Below are positions 15,001 to 22,453 of a DNA stretch of 64,000 bases, piece after piece. Both the position numbers and the translations under genes were made by a program. Below the pieces are notes generated by a model. That model was not told the DNA's origin. It did not search any database and was given only the letters and a program-made list of their open reading frames with translations. Position 1 is the stretch's first letter. Every line of letters begins with the position of its first letter. This DNA comes from Mesostigma viride (Eukaryota; Streptophyta; Mesostigmatophyceae; Mesostigmatales; Mesostigmataceae), in NCBI GenBank assembly GCA_009746045.1, contig RPFO01000002.1, positions 1,497,642 through 1,561,641 of the forward strand. Direction: 5' to 3'.

Positions 15001-17706
15001 CGTCCTTGTCCTACCCTGCACTTTGTCCATCCCCACCTCTTCCCCCCCCTTGCCCATGCAGACGTGGTCGCCCCCGCCTTTGCACCCGGCTTCCCCTTTG
15101 TGGCCGAGCGCACCAGTGACCGGTTCACCCTGCGCGCGCAGATGGACGAGCCAGGGACCCTGTGGTACGCGGTGGGCGCGGCCGCTCAGGGCGCCGACGG
15201 CACCGCCCCGTGCGCCAGCAGCGCCACCGCCCACGCAGGCACCGGTGATGTGCTATCTGGAAGCAACGGATCCTCCCCGGGGACCGGGACAGGGGGGTCC
15301 CCCTACCCACCCAGCCCTGGGGGGATCACGCACGTTCCAAGCCCTGAGGAGGTTAGGGCATTTGCAGCGGCAACGATGGACAATAACGGGACAGCAACGG
15401 TCCCTGGTGCCGTCGCCTGCCTGCCATTTGCAAGTGGATGGCAGCTAGTGTCGGCCGGTCGGCTGTCCGTGGCGGCGCCTCTATTCGCCGCCACCCTTCG
15501 CGTGCCTGGCCCCCTGCTGCCGTCGACGCGCCACGTCGTGTTCTTGGTGGCAGAGGACGGGGCGAGGTGGCGGCCAAACCTGCAGCGGGAGGCGACCGTT
15601 GTGTTTGTGGACACGCCCGGTGAGTGACGGGTCCAAGAACACAAGAGTGCGGGGACTTGTGTACTTGGAACACTCATAAAGTGCAGTTTATAGAGGTTTC
15701 GCAGCAGATGCCATCTGTAAATTATATTGCGTAGTACTACTATGTGCGTAAATCTGTGTCGTAATTACCACCCTACTAGAGATAGCACAGAATTACCATG
15801 TTGTACTGGGAGGACCGTAAATAAAATGTGCCGCAACTTTTTCTTACAATCCGCGATGTAATAGGTTGTTGGACAACCTATTACTTGGATTCAACTTGGC
15901 TTTGGTTCAATCTACGCTAACTACGCTTGCACATATCATACACACATGGTGCCTGCGTGCTTGCCCTCCTGCCCCAACCCCCCCCAGGCAACATCACTGG
16001 ACTCGCCCAGCTCCAAGTGAACCAGACGCTTCGGCCCCTCTTCTCGCCCTCTGTCGATGCCTTCCGCGTTCTGGTCGACAGCAACGTGGCCGCGCTGACC
16101 CTGTCAGCGCTCGCAGAGGATCCACGCGCCACGCTGACGGTCTCTGTGAACGGGGTCACTATAACGGCAGACGTGCCGCCGCCGCCAGCTCCGCCGCCAA
16201 ACCCTGGGCCACCTCCCGGGCCACCCTCTGCGCCACTTGCACCAAGCCCACCAACAATACCCCCACCACCACCCACCCCACATTCACCCCCTGCTCCGGG
16301 CCCACCCCCCAGAAGCCCGCTTGTGCCCTTTCCCCCAACAGGTCCCGCTGTCCGGTTCCCTCCCCATGTGCCCCCACCACTGCTGCCACCACCGCCACAA
16401 GGACCAGCCCAATCCTTAGGGCTGCCCCAACCGCTACCTCCTTTACCTCCGGGGCCCCCCAATGGCCCCCCACTACCACCGCCGCCACCTCCATTTCCAT
16501 CACCGCCAACGAGTCCCCTGCACTTGCCCGCCTCTCCTATGCCCCCTCCCATGCCCCCTCCCATGCCCCCTCCCATGCCTCCTCCCTTGCCCCCTCGGAT
16601 GCCCCCACCCACGACACCACCAATACCCCCTCCAACGCCCCACACTCCCCCAGCAGAGCCCCCCTCGCCCCCCTCCCGCCCCCCCCCCCGCCCGCCGCCG
16701 CTCCCTCCTCCAAACCAACACCTCGGGGGCTATCCAACTGGCCAAGAAGGTCGTCCTGTGCTCCACCACCACCGCGGGCGGCAGCATCACAACCCTCGTC
16801 CCTTGCTCGGTCTCCTCCTGCGGCAACGCGCCCACCGCCGTCGCCGCCAAGGCAGGCGACACGCTCATGTTCTGCTACTTGCTCTGGAACACCGCGCAGG
16901 TGCCGCTCTACCAGGTCACCCTGCAGGACGGCCGCGGGGGCGAGAACGGCCAGACCTGGGTCCCCGGGACGACCATCGCGCTCACCCCCACGCTCGCGAC
17001 CGCGCCCTTCCCGGTGAACCAGACCTACAGCGAGCCTCGGCCGTACCTCTACTCCTACCAGAGCGTGACACTTGTCACGCCCCCGATATCCGTCATGGCG
17101 GGGTCTGGGCCAGGTCCCAACGCACCCTGGGGGCAGGGCGTCGGGGAACGGGAACTACCGCTGGCGACGGGGGCGGTGCTCACGGGGACCTTCAATGCGA
17201 CTGGTTACGTGAGGGATGTCGTGGTCAAGGCAGGGGCCACCGTGCTGCCTGTGATACTGGCCCAGCCGCCGCCACCACCACCTTGGAAGGAGCCACCACC
17301 GCCACCATCGCTGCCATTGCCACTGCCCCCATCACCACCGCCACCGTCCCCGCCGCCACCACCACCGTCCCCGCCACCACCACCACCGCCGCCAGCGCCG
17401 GTGGCACCACCATTACCACCTTCACCACCACCACCGCATTCACCGCCGCCACCATCACCGCCACCACCACCGTCACCACCGCCACCGCCACCACCACCAT
17501 CACCGCCGCCACCACCTTCGCCGCCACCACCGCCATCACCGCCGCCACCACCTTCGCCGCCACCGCCATCACCGCCACTGCTACCACCACCATCACTGCC
17601 GCCACCACTTTCGCCGCCACCACCACCATCACCGCCGCCACCGTCACCGCCACCGCCACCGCCACCGCCACCGCCACCGCCACCGCCACCGCCACCGCCA
17701 CCACCA

Positions 17707-17738
<32 letters not shown>

Positions 17739-20700
17739 GCCACCGCCACCGCCACCGCCACCACCACCGCCACCACCACCGCCACCGCCGCCATCGCCGC
17801 CACCTTCACGGCCACCACCGTCCCCACATGCGCCGACGCCATCATCAGCGCCACCGCCTCCTTCACGGTCACAACTACCGCCGCCGCCACCATCTTTACC
17901 ACCTTCACTGCCATTGCCACCGGCGCTACCACTGTCACCGCCACCATCACAGCCACCACCCACACCGCCAGCACCACCGCCGCCTTTTCCACCGGCGCCG
18001 CCAGTACCAGCAGCACCACTACCACCACCACCCCCTTTCCCATCTCTCCCATCCCTGCCACTACCGCCACCACCCCTGGGCCCCCCACCCGCATACCCAA
18101 ATCCACCGACACCACCCCCTTCCCCCCCCATCCCGCCACCGCCACGACCTCAGGGCCCCCCGACACACCCCTCCCCACCCATGCCGGATTCCCCCAACCC
18201 GCCACCGCCCTCTCCCCTGCCCAGCCCCCCCCCGCGCCACCCCGCCACCTGGACCATCCCCCTGTCACCGGGCCCCAACGAGATCCTTGTCCACATTCTG
18301 GCGGAGGACGCGGCGTTGCGGCGGACAGTGACGGTGATGGCAACTCGCGCGCTCCTCGCCGGCACCGCGCGGGCACGGGCGCGCGCGTCCCAGCTGGGGT
18401 CCCTGCGGCTCACGCCCATCGCCTGCCAGGAGATGGCCGCGCTGCAGCAGGCGGAGGAGGCCGAGGCGGCGGCGGCGGGACAGGTGGCGCCGCCACAGCC
18501 CCCGATGTCATCCAAGGGAGCCGGCGGTGCCACGATCGATGCCACGAATAATACGTATTATAAGAATGGTCTCTCTGCCCCTGCCCCGGCGCCCATGGGG
18601 ACGGGCACCATGGCACGTCCGCAAGCTGCGGAGCTGGACATCGCGTTCCGCCCGACCACCCTGGCGTACCACCTGGAGCTGCCTGCGCGCTTCTGCGGGC
18701 TGTGGGTGGAGGCGGCCCCCCTTGATGCGAACGCGGGCCCCGTGCGATGGTCGAGCGCCACCTGGCCACGCGGCAAGACACTCGAGGAGACGCGGGTGGT
18801 CAAGTTTCGGCCGCGGCGGGCGCGCCGGGGAGGGGAGGGGGAGCCGGACGAGGTGGTCACTCTGTACTGCTACGCGGCGGTGAGGGGGTTTGGCCAACAT
18901 TCGTGCCATTAGCCATGTGATGATGGGGAGGGGGCTGGGACATGGATGAGCTGTTGGTGCTTTTAGCGATGTAGCTGTAACCAGGGAAAGCTGTTTGAGT
19001 TGTGCTAGTTGTGCTGGTTGTGCTAGTTGTGCTCGTTGTTCTAGTTGTGCTAGTTGTGCTCGTTGTGCTCGTTGTGCTCGTTGTGCTCGTTGTGCTCGTT
19101 GTGCTCGTTGTGCTCGTTGTGCTCGTTGTGCTCGTTGTGCTCGTTGTGCTCGTTGTGCTCGTTGTGCTCGTTGTGCTCGTTGTGCTCGTTGTGCTCGTTG
19201 TGCTCGTTGTGCTCGTTGTGCTCGTTGTGCTCGTTGTGCTCGTTGTGCTCGTTGTGCTCGTTGTGCTCGTTGTGCTCGTTGTGCTCGTTGTGCTCGTTGT
19301 GCTCGTTGTGCTCGTTGTGCTCGTTGTGCTCGTTGTGCTCGTTGTGCTCGTTGTGCTCGTTGTGCTCGTTGTGCTCGTTGTGCTCGTTGTGCTCGTTGTG
19401 CTCGTTGTGCTCGTTGTGCTCGTTGTGCTCGTTGTGCTCGTTGTGCTCGTTGTGCTCGTTGTGCTCGTTGTGCTCGTTGTGCTCGTTGTGCTCGTTGTGC
19501 TCGTTGTGCTCGTTGTGCTCGTTGTGCTCGTTGTGCTCGTTGTGCTCGTTGTGCTCGTTGTGCTCGTTGTGCTCGTTGTGCTCGTTGTGCTCGTTGTGCT
19601 CGTTGTGCTCGTTGTGCTCGTTGTGCTGGTTGTGTTTCCAGCGAGGCCTGTGGATCTGGACGGTGTGGCTATATGAAGCTGGTGGCGTGCAAGCACCTGC
19701 ATGAAAGACCTACTTTGTTGTGAGTGTTCCCTAAGCTACAAATTTGTGTTAAACTACGTCTGACTGCAACGGGAACATCTTGTTACAGATAAATCTTTCG
19801 GAATCGGCGTAGCCATACCCAACAAGGTTTGAAAGGTCCCTGATCAACCAGCTGGTCCCTGATCCAACAGCTGGTCCCCGATCAAACAGTTGGTAGCGGA
19901 TGAAACAGTTGGTACCTGATCAAGCAACGCGTAGCCCGTTGTTAACACTGACACTTTCTTCTTTGTAACACTTTTCTCACCCGACGAGGCCATCCAAATG
20001 AAGGTAAGATAAATAAATAACCAAAAGATAAACTCCCCACCTTGTATGCTTGTTGAAAGCAAGCCTATAACAAGCTGACCCTATACCCCGTTTCCCTGCC
20101 ATCATGTTGACTGCGCCTTGCTGCCCCTGTGTGCCCACCCACCCACAGGACGGCAGCTTCACCAAGTACTCGGTCACCATCTCGCTGTCAGGGCCAGGGA
20201 TGTACAGCAGCACGTCGTGGCGACCCCAGGTGTGTCCCTGGGCCTGGGAAGCTCCGGCTGTCTATGAGGCACAACATGGGTGCTAAGATGCGGTCCAACC
20301 ATGGGAATGATGCTGGGATGTAGTGGCTCAAGCGCTGCTGACAAGAAGGATGCATGGGGTAGACGGCTCATATACGGGACTGGTACATGGGGACCGTAGT
20401 AGCCTTACCGGCTCGTGTATGTATATTGAAAAAGAAGCCGCAGTTGACGGTAAGGTTGTCTTCTGTGTTTCTTTGCACTAGGTTGGATCTTCTTTTTAAT
20501 CTTCTATTGAAGTCTTCTACGGTGAGACTGTCTTTTATGTTTCTTTGCACTAGGTTGGATCTTCCATTGAATCTTCTATTGAAGTCTTCTACAGTGAGAC
20601 TGTCTCTTATGTTTCTCTGCGCTAGGTTGGATCCGTATCGTGAGCGCGCTATCTGGTGTGTCCTGGCACTGGTTGTGATGATAGGAAGTTAATTATAGGA

Positions 20701-22453
20701 ACTGGCAGGGCAGATATGTTGATGCAGGCACTGGCAGAGTAGAAAAGCAAGGTTTCGTTGAGAAGCAAGGTGGGCGGCAGTGGGATGAACTTGCCACCAT
20801 CTGCATGGTGACAAGCAGCGGCATGCCACCATGCTTGTGGCAAGTCCACAATGGCATGCAGCCATGCTTGGATGGTCACGTCCACAGGGTTTTGTTGGCT
20901 GGCAGCTCCTTGCCTTCTGGCAAAATCAGAGCTTCAGATGTGGCGTGGCTGCCGGCTCTCTTTTCAGCGAGTCTCCCGTCGCAAGTGACGGGCAGACGGT
21001 CTTAACACGCTCTTTAGTGGATGGTTAGTCTCTAAGAACTACCCGCTAGGCAATCTTGCATTCCCCCAAACTACAGGCTTTTGTCATAATTAACCTTCCC
21101 CCTGCGTGTGCATCGGTCCCCGTGTGTGGAATATATGGCTCAAGCTCGCAATGTGCCGCATGTTTTCACCGTGGTCACGTTGCATATCCTGGCTTGTCAC
21201 TGTATATGCAGGAGCCTCGCCCCGTTTTGATGGGGGCACCCCCGGGCGTCCGCCCACTTACCATATACCCTGTTCCAGGTGAGTGGGACCCAGTGTGTCA
21301 AGTAAAGGCTTTTGGCATGTGTCCGACGTCTGATGCGCCGCCGATGATGGCACGTCGGACCACAGATTCATGTGGGTGGTGAGACCTCAACTAGATCTCA
21401 AGTACAGTTTGGTTATTTAGGTCCTTCAGTCCAATTCATGGTATGACAAAGTACCCTGGTGCAGGCCTGGTGTGGCGCATGGAGGTTGACGCGGCGAGCC
21501 TGTGGCCTCCAGACACATCGAATGTCTGACGCAAGCGTCCTGTTACTGTACTAGACACGCTGGTGGGACTTTGACAATCGCCAGACCCAGGTTGTGGGGT
21601 GACGGAGGTCGAGAAACAGACCTTGTTGCGATGCTCTAGCTAATTTTAGCTGTCCTTTTCTTGGGATTCCACTAATCATGGGTGTATAGATAAACTGTGC
21701 AAGCCAGTGTAATAGATAGGGCTAGCCAGCATCTGATAGCAGTGCTGGCCATTTTCCCACGTACCCCCTCGTGCGCGTTCCGAGAACCAATGAAAGGATG
21801 AATGACAATTAGCTTAAACGCTTGCTCTGCGCGGCTCCTTGGTTGCGGCTTGCGCTCCGGCTGCGTTTTCTCCCCAAAAAAACATTGCTGTGTTTCCTCC
21901 CCAACACGCACGGCTGTGTCTCCTTCCCCCCACATGGCTACGTTTCCTCCCCCTTACGCACGGCGACATCTCCTCCCCCCCACGCACGGCGACGTCTCCT
22001 CCCCTATCCACGCGCGCGGCATCAGATACGGCGGCGCCCACGTTCCTCCTGGCGTCGCTCTGTGAGGTCAGCCCAGGCCGCGTCCGTCTGACGACCCAGC
22101 TGGACGAGCCAGGGAGGGCCTGGTACGTCGCGCTCTATAGCAACAGGTCGTCGTCGTCGCCCACGGTCCCTGGCTTCACGTCCCAGGGAGTCCGGGAGGC
22201 AGGCTTGGCGGCCCGCTTTGTAACTACGCCAGCTGGCATCGGGGGGCTGTACGGACAGGCTGCGGAGGTGGAGGCGGGGGACGAGTACAAGCTGACGCGC
22301 GCGGCCACGGTGACGTTGGCTAGCAGCGTGGATGCAAACGTCACGGTGACAGTGTTCTTGGTGGCGGAGGACCTGGCGCCACCTGGCGGCCTCAGCAGGG
22401 TGCCAAACTTACAGGCGCAGCCATTGGTGCTCAACATTACAATGAGCGGCTAG
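1..22453 (+). CDS. Large secreted modular wall/matrix-type protein gene (3' part, 12 exons visible)
   Basis: One gene is inferred from twelve exons in compatible phase: 85-546, 2160-2744, 4563-5159, 7102-7638, 9553-10131, 10926-11698, 12118-12700, 15062-15619, 15988-18879, 20149-20229, 21212-21278 and 22026-22453 (stop TAG). The 5' end lies outside the window. The product is a chain of beta-sandwich repeats of FN3/Ig type, each opening with D-x-TPP-x-F and carrying a central DEPG motif and a late GN motif. They are followed by cadherin-like beta-sandwich domains, a GDTxxY-type domain and long Pro/Ser tracts. N-x-S/T sites are frequent, and no membrane segment is visible, so an extracellular matrix, cell-wall or adhesion role is inferred. 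FN3-like assignment is by motif spacing only. Exons total about 8.1 kb and introns about 14.2 kb, a large part of the latter being tandem repeats. I do not recognise a named orthologue. Confidence 0.8.
85..546 (+). CDS. Exon a: FN3/Ig-like repeat domain
   Basis: The exon follows an AG acceptor at 83-84 and ends before GTGAGG. It is 462 bp, phase 1 at both ends, and codes one complete repeat of about 154 residues. It opens with D-ITPPRF, has NEPGTLFFLL about 30 residues in, and closes with a VVGN motif and FRTPG. N-glycosylation sequons NAS, NAT and NVT are present. The phase-1 first codon (G from the previous exon plus AC) shows that another exon must lie upstream of the window. Confidence 0.8.
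547..2159 (+). repeat. Intron with 25-bp tandem array (about 655-1690)
   Basis: The intron runs from GTGAGG to TTGCAG. Most of its first kilobase is an array of about 40 copies of a 25-bp unit built on GTACTGCATCTTATGCATAA with small variants (TTACGC, TTGCGC, GTTGT for GTAGT). A variant carrying TGGGTTTCCTGCGTA returns near 640, 865, 1065 and 1235, so there is a loose higher-order period of about 170-225 bp. From 1690 to 2159 the sequence is ordinary and includes a G8-like purine tract. An open frame through 1631-2767 is intron read-through plus exon b, not a gene start. Confidence 0.85.
2160..2744 (+). CDS. Exon b: FN3/Ig-like repeat with a proline loop
   Basis: Acceptor TTGCAG and donor GGTGAGCG bound a 585-bp, phase 1-1 exon (195 codons). 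The domain opens with DVTPPSFLPGSPSV and closes with LVADDAAKNLQP and FRTAG. It lacks the DEPG motif of its siblings; the equivalent stretch reads GCNLYYLLA. A proline-rich insertion (PPPPSPPPPPAV, then PPPPPPP) sits near residues 110-135, where the other copies have a loop, so this copy carries a short hydroxyproline-type tract inside the fold. Confidence 0.78.
2745..4562 (+). repeat. Intron with three different tandem arrays (25, 65 and 8 bp)
   Basis: Three unrelated arrays follow one another. About 2830-3185: a 25-bp unit with core GACGTACAGGCTGAGGACA, roughly ten good copies decaying to degenerate ones. About 3386-4250: a 65-bp unit (CCATGACTAGCTGCCTCTCA opens it) repeated about thirteen times with very few differences, so recently amplified or homogenised. 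About 4370-4545: an 8-bp CCCCTTCG array. A T9 run lies near 3250. The intron ends in CACCACAG. Confidence 0.85.
4563..5159 (+). CDS. Exon c: FN3/Ig-like repeat domain
   Basis: The exon is 597 bp (199 codons), phase 1-1, with acceptor CCACAG and donor GGTACGTT. It opens with DVTPPRIASGPSL, has QLDEPGTLCLLLLPG about 30 residues in, and ends with DRSGNLRQGDPV and LPVQTLG. At least five N-x-S/T sequons (NMT, NAT, NTS, NAS, NYT) fit an exported glycoprotein. The middle is a long glycine- and alanine-rich loop typical of the larger copies in this gene. Confidence 0.8.
5160..7101 (+). repeat. Intron with 28-bp tandem array (about 5171-5985)
   Basis: About 29 copies of a 28-bp unit (core GCATGAATTGTGAAGCATGA) follow the donor almost directly. 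Unit variants alternate (CCTGCA/CCTGCC, GAATT/GAGTT, GAACC/GAAGC). Because 28 is not a multiple of three, the array keeps several frames open on the minus strand for hundreds of codons; these are artefacts. From 6000 to 7101 I see no gene or obvious repeat, only AT-richer intron sequence ending in the acceptor CACCGCAG. Confidence 0.85.
7102..7638 (+). CDS. Exon d: FN3/Ig-like repeat domain
   Basis: This exon is 537 bp (179 codons) and phase 1-1. It opens with DVTPPSFLAGTPFLSNVTSG, carries TLDEPGQMALLLLPLG, and ends with RAQDARGNRQYGW and VVLTPG before GTACGTGG. The spacing between DEPG and the GN motif matches its siblings. Sequons NVT, NAS and NCT are present. A second GGTACGTGGGG-like copy of the splice-donor surroundings lies just downstream (about 7711-7722), a short local duplication in the intron. 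Confidence 0.8.
7639..9552 (+). repeat. Intron with 52-bp and 18-bp tandem arrays and a hAT-like element
   Basis: A 52-bp unit (starting GCACCTATTAGTCAACTCCG) is repeated six times at about 7783-8093, nearly without change. An 18-bp unit (GGTGGCTTGCTCCTTGTG) forms about nineteen copies at 8225-8565 with GGCTGGCTCGTTGTG variants. The element at 8644-9425 is listed separately. The remainder is plain intron sequence, ending in CCTCAAG. Confidence 0.85.
8644..9425. mobile_element. Non-autonomous hAT-like DNA transposon
   Basis: The 782-bp element has terminal inverted repeats of about 15-16 bp, AGGAGGGGGGACATCC at the left end and the complement of AGAAGGGGGGACATCC at the right. It is flanked by an 8-bp near-identical direct repeat (ATAATTAA at 8636-8643, ATAACTAA at 9426-9433). 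An 8-bp target duplication is the hAT signature. No open frame of note lies inside, so it depends on a transposase made elsewhere. The single mismatch in the target repeat suggests moderate age. Confidence 0.7.
9553..10131 (+). CDS. Exon e: FN3/Ig-like repeat domain
   Basis: The exon is 579 bp (193 codons), phase 1-1. It opens with DASPPRFLPGFPSV, has AVDEPAAVYYAVTLAAPG, and closes with TAEDAGGNLLGVPVTL and VELPG before GGTGAGAG. The middle contains a serine-rich, low-complexity stretch (SSSSSSNSDPSSHYSD) and sequons NAS and NVS. The acceptor is the less usual CCTCAAG, but frame and motif alignment with the other copies fix it. Confidence 0.78.
10132..10925 (+). repeat. Intron with 67-bp tandem repeat (about 10456-10720)
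   Basis: Four decaying copies of a 67-bp unit are seen, recognised by AACCACTAACAACCGG, CACTGCC and TTGGCCTAATAT recurring every 67 bp. The flanks (10132-10455 and 10721-10925) show nothing else. The acceptor is a polypyrimidine tract ending in CCCCACAG. Confidence 0.75.
10926..11698 (+). CDS. Exon f: FN3/Ig-like repeat, joined to exon g by a GC-AG intron
   Basis: The exon opens in phase 1 with DLRPPRFLPGWPLMALTPG and has RLDEPGHMRAVVLPV. It ends at ...AGNITL, where the only donor that keeps the frame is GCAAGT (CTG|GCAAGT), a GC donor with an otherwise perfect consensus. Its 773 bp leave phase 0, which matches the phase-0 start of exon g; the two together are again phase 1-1. Sequons NVS, NVT and NET are present. 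An acidic, glycine-rich segment precedes the end (DVGEEVGAGEDR). Confidence 0.72.
11699..12117 (+). repeat. GC-AG intron with 50-bp tandem repeat
   Basis: The intron starts GCAAGT and ends GGTTGCAG. About four copies of a 50-bp unit (GGCTCCCTTGTTTCCTAACT opens it) lie at 11718-11925, nearly identical except for CTTTTG, CTTGTG and CTTGTA. This is the only intron of the gene without a GT donor. Confidence 0.72.
12118..12700 (+). CDS. Exon g: FN3/Ig-like repeat half/variant
   Basis: The exon is phase 0 to phase 1 (583 bp), with acceptor TTGCAG and donor AGGTATGAG. It begins LSPAILSVTVIP and has VFYAVAALPKG in the place where the siblings have DEPG-type strands. A low-complexity Ser/Thr/Asn stretch coded by AAC/AGC-rich triplets (about 12340-12450) follows, then SVHVTVAWGGGQGP and SVAGPVPG. 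It lacks the TPPRF opening, which suggests that it arose as the second part of a fused pair with exon f. Confidence 0.7.
13165..13240. repeat. Dispersed repeat copy (partner near 61045-61125)
   Basis: A stretch with TATTGTATTGCTGC, then GCGCACACGCGTCGCTCATA and CTGAGC, is shared with 61045-61125 in the same order and orientation, with scattered substitutions and small indels. Weaker similarity may extend upstream. It is probably a piece of an old dispersed repeat; the family is unknown. Confidence 0.6.
13470..14105. repeat. Imperfect inverted repeat (foldback-like)
   Basis: The left arm (about 13476-13605) and right arm (about 13980-14100) are inverted copies, sharing for example GCCCTGGTAAACCCTCGCAA and CTGGGTCCTGGT with their complements. 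The spacer of about 375 bp encodes nothing clear. No target duplication was found at the outer ends. It could be two opposed copies of one repeat or the ends of a foldback element. Confidence 0.6.
15062..15619 (+). CDS. Exon h: FN3/Ig-like repeat domain
   Basis: The exon is 558 bp (186 codons), phase 1-1, with acceptor CATGCAG and donor GGTGAGTG. It opens with DVVAPAFAPGFPFVAERT, carries QMDEPGTLWYAVGAAAQG, and ends with LVAEDGARWRPNLQRE and FVDTPG. The GN motif is replaced by PNLQ, as in the last exon. A Pro/Gly-rich loop lies near the middle. Confidence 0.8.
15620..15987 (+). other. Intron without notable repeats
   Basis: This 368-bp AT-richer intron is the only long one of the gene without a tandem array. 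It contains a short perfect inverted repeat around 15860-15885 (TAATAGGTTGT, then ACAACCTATTA). It ends in a C-rich polypyrimidine tract and CAG. Confidence 0.7.
15988..18879 (+). CDS. Exon i: split cadherin-like beta-sandwich, Pro-rich shafts and GDTxxY-type domain
   Basis: The exon begins GNITGLAQLQVNQTL and reads into a typical cadherin-like beta-sandwich first half (FSPSVDAFRVLV ... VSVNG). A proline-rich tract of about 180 residues follows. Next, at about 16730-17260, is a domain with AKAGDTLMFCYLLWNTAQ and LYQVTLQDGRGG, matching the GDTxxYxYxxxNTG pattern of DUF11-like adhesin repeats, with four or more cysteines. A second tract of over 300 residues of PPSPPPP type comes next. Then a sandwich second half (WTIPLSPGPNEILVHILAED) and the start of a further sandwich ending YCYAA lead to the donor GGTGAGGG. 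Reading frame moves by one base between the first tract and ARRRSLLQTN, close to an 11-C run at 16679-16689; an extra C (real or a sequencing slip) is the simplest cause. Pro/Ser tracts are probably hydroxyprolinated and glycosylated. Confidence 0.75.
17265..18240 (+). repeat. Coding proline-rich low-complexity tract
   Basis: About 975 bp of CCN triplets encode almost only proline with interspersed serine, including a run of over 40 consecutive prolines near 17650-17800 coded as CCA/CCG alternations. All three frames stay open here, so long Thr/Ala- or His-rich frames and glycine-rich minus frames over this stretch are artefacts. Confidence 0.85.
18880..20148 (+). repeat. Intron with 9-bp (about 19000-19635) and ~20-bp arrays
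   Basis: About 68 copies of the 9-mer TTGTGCTCG run almost without change; only the edges carry TTGTGCTAG or TTGTGCTGG variants. A second, imperfect array of about five roughly 20-bp units (CCCTGATCAACCAGCTGGT type) lies at 19830-19925. The rest is ordinary intron sequence, ending in CACCCACAG. Confidence 0.88.
20149..20229 (+). CDS. Exon j: end of second cadherin-like beta-sandwich
   Basis: The exon is 81 bp, phase 0-0, with acceptor CCCACAG and donor GGTGTGTC. It codes DGSFTKYSVTISLSGPG and about ten more residues. Joined by splicing to the YCYAA end of exon i it completes the usual last strand of this fold (A-x-DGS-x-TKY-x-V-x-I), which supports both the donor of exon i and this exon. Confidence 0.75.
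20230..21211 (+). repeat. Intron with three 72-bp repeats
   Basis: Three copies of a 72-bp unit (marked by TTTGCACTAGGTTGGATC) lie at about 20430-20640. I see no gene in the remainder. The acceptor is TATATGCAG. Confidence 0.7.
21212..21278 (+). CDS. Exon k: short linker exon
   Basis: A 67-bp exon, phase 0 to phase 1, codes EPRPVLMGAPPGVRP and then LTIYPVPG, and is followed by a strong GGTGAGTGG donor. It restores phase 1 for the last domain exon. The frame has no stop, and its end VPG resembles the ends of the other domain exons (TPG, LPG). Confidence 0.65.
21279..22025 (+). repeat. Intron with short ~27-bp C-rich repeats near its 3' end
   Basis: Most of the intron is unremarkable. About 21870-22010 holds four to five loose copies of a C-rich unit (ACGCACGGCGACATCTCCTC type), which also forms the polypyrimidine tract before GGCATCAG. 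Confidence 0.65.
22026..22453 (+). CDS. Exon l: last FN3/Ig-like repeat and stop
   Basis: The exon starts in phase 1 with DTAAPTFLLASLCEV, has QLDEPGRAWYVALYSN, and ends with VFLVAEDLAPPGG, VPNLQAQP and LNITMSG-stop. The TAG lies exactly where the other domain exons have their GT donor, so the protein ends at the domain boundary with no tail or membrane anchor. Three NxS/T sites are present (NRS, NVT, NIT). Confidence 0.78.

Larger units (their letters stand above)
12701..15061 (+). repeat. Intron with 10-bp array, dispersed repeat and inverted repeat
   Basis: About 12711-12900 is an array of GATAGGGTTT / GATAGGGCTA units of about 10 bp. About 13165-13240 resembles 61045-61125 (see separate entry). 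13470-13605 and 13980-14105 are imperfect inverted copies of each other. From 14110 to 15061 no gene is supported; a small minus frame at 14043-14249 is mildly glutamine-rich but stays unassigned. The intron ends in CCCATGCAG. Confidence 0.7.

Noticed and set aside
17205-18376. Glycine-, valine/alanine- and histidine-rich frames over the proline tract
   Set aside because: Shadows of the CCN-repeat coding tract on both strands.
18857-19723. Frames coding (Ser-Thr-Thr)n, (Cys-Ala-Arg)n, (Leu-Val-Val)n and (Cys-Ser-Leu)n
   Set aside because: All come from the 9-bp array, whose length keeps every frame open; they lie in an intron.
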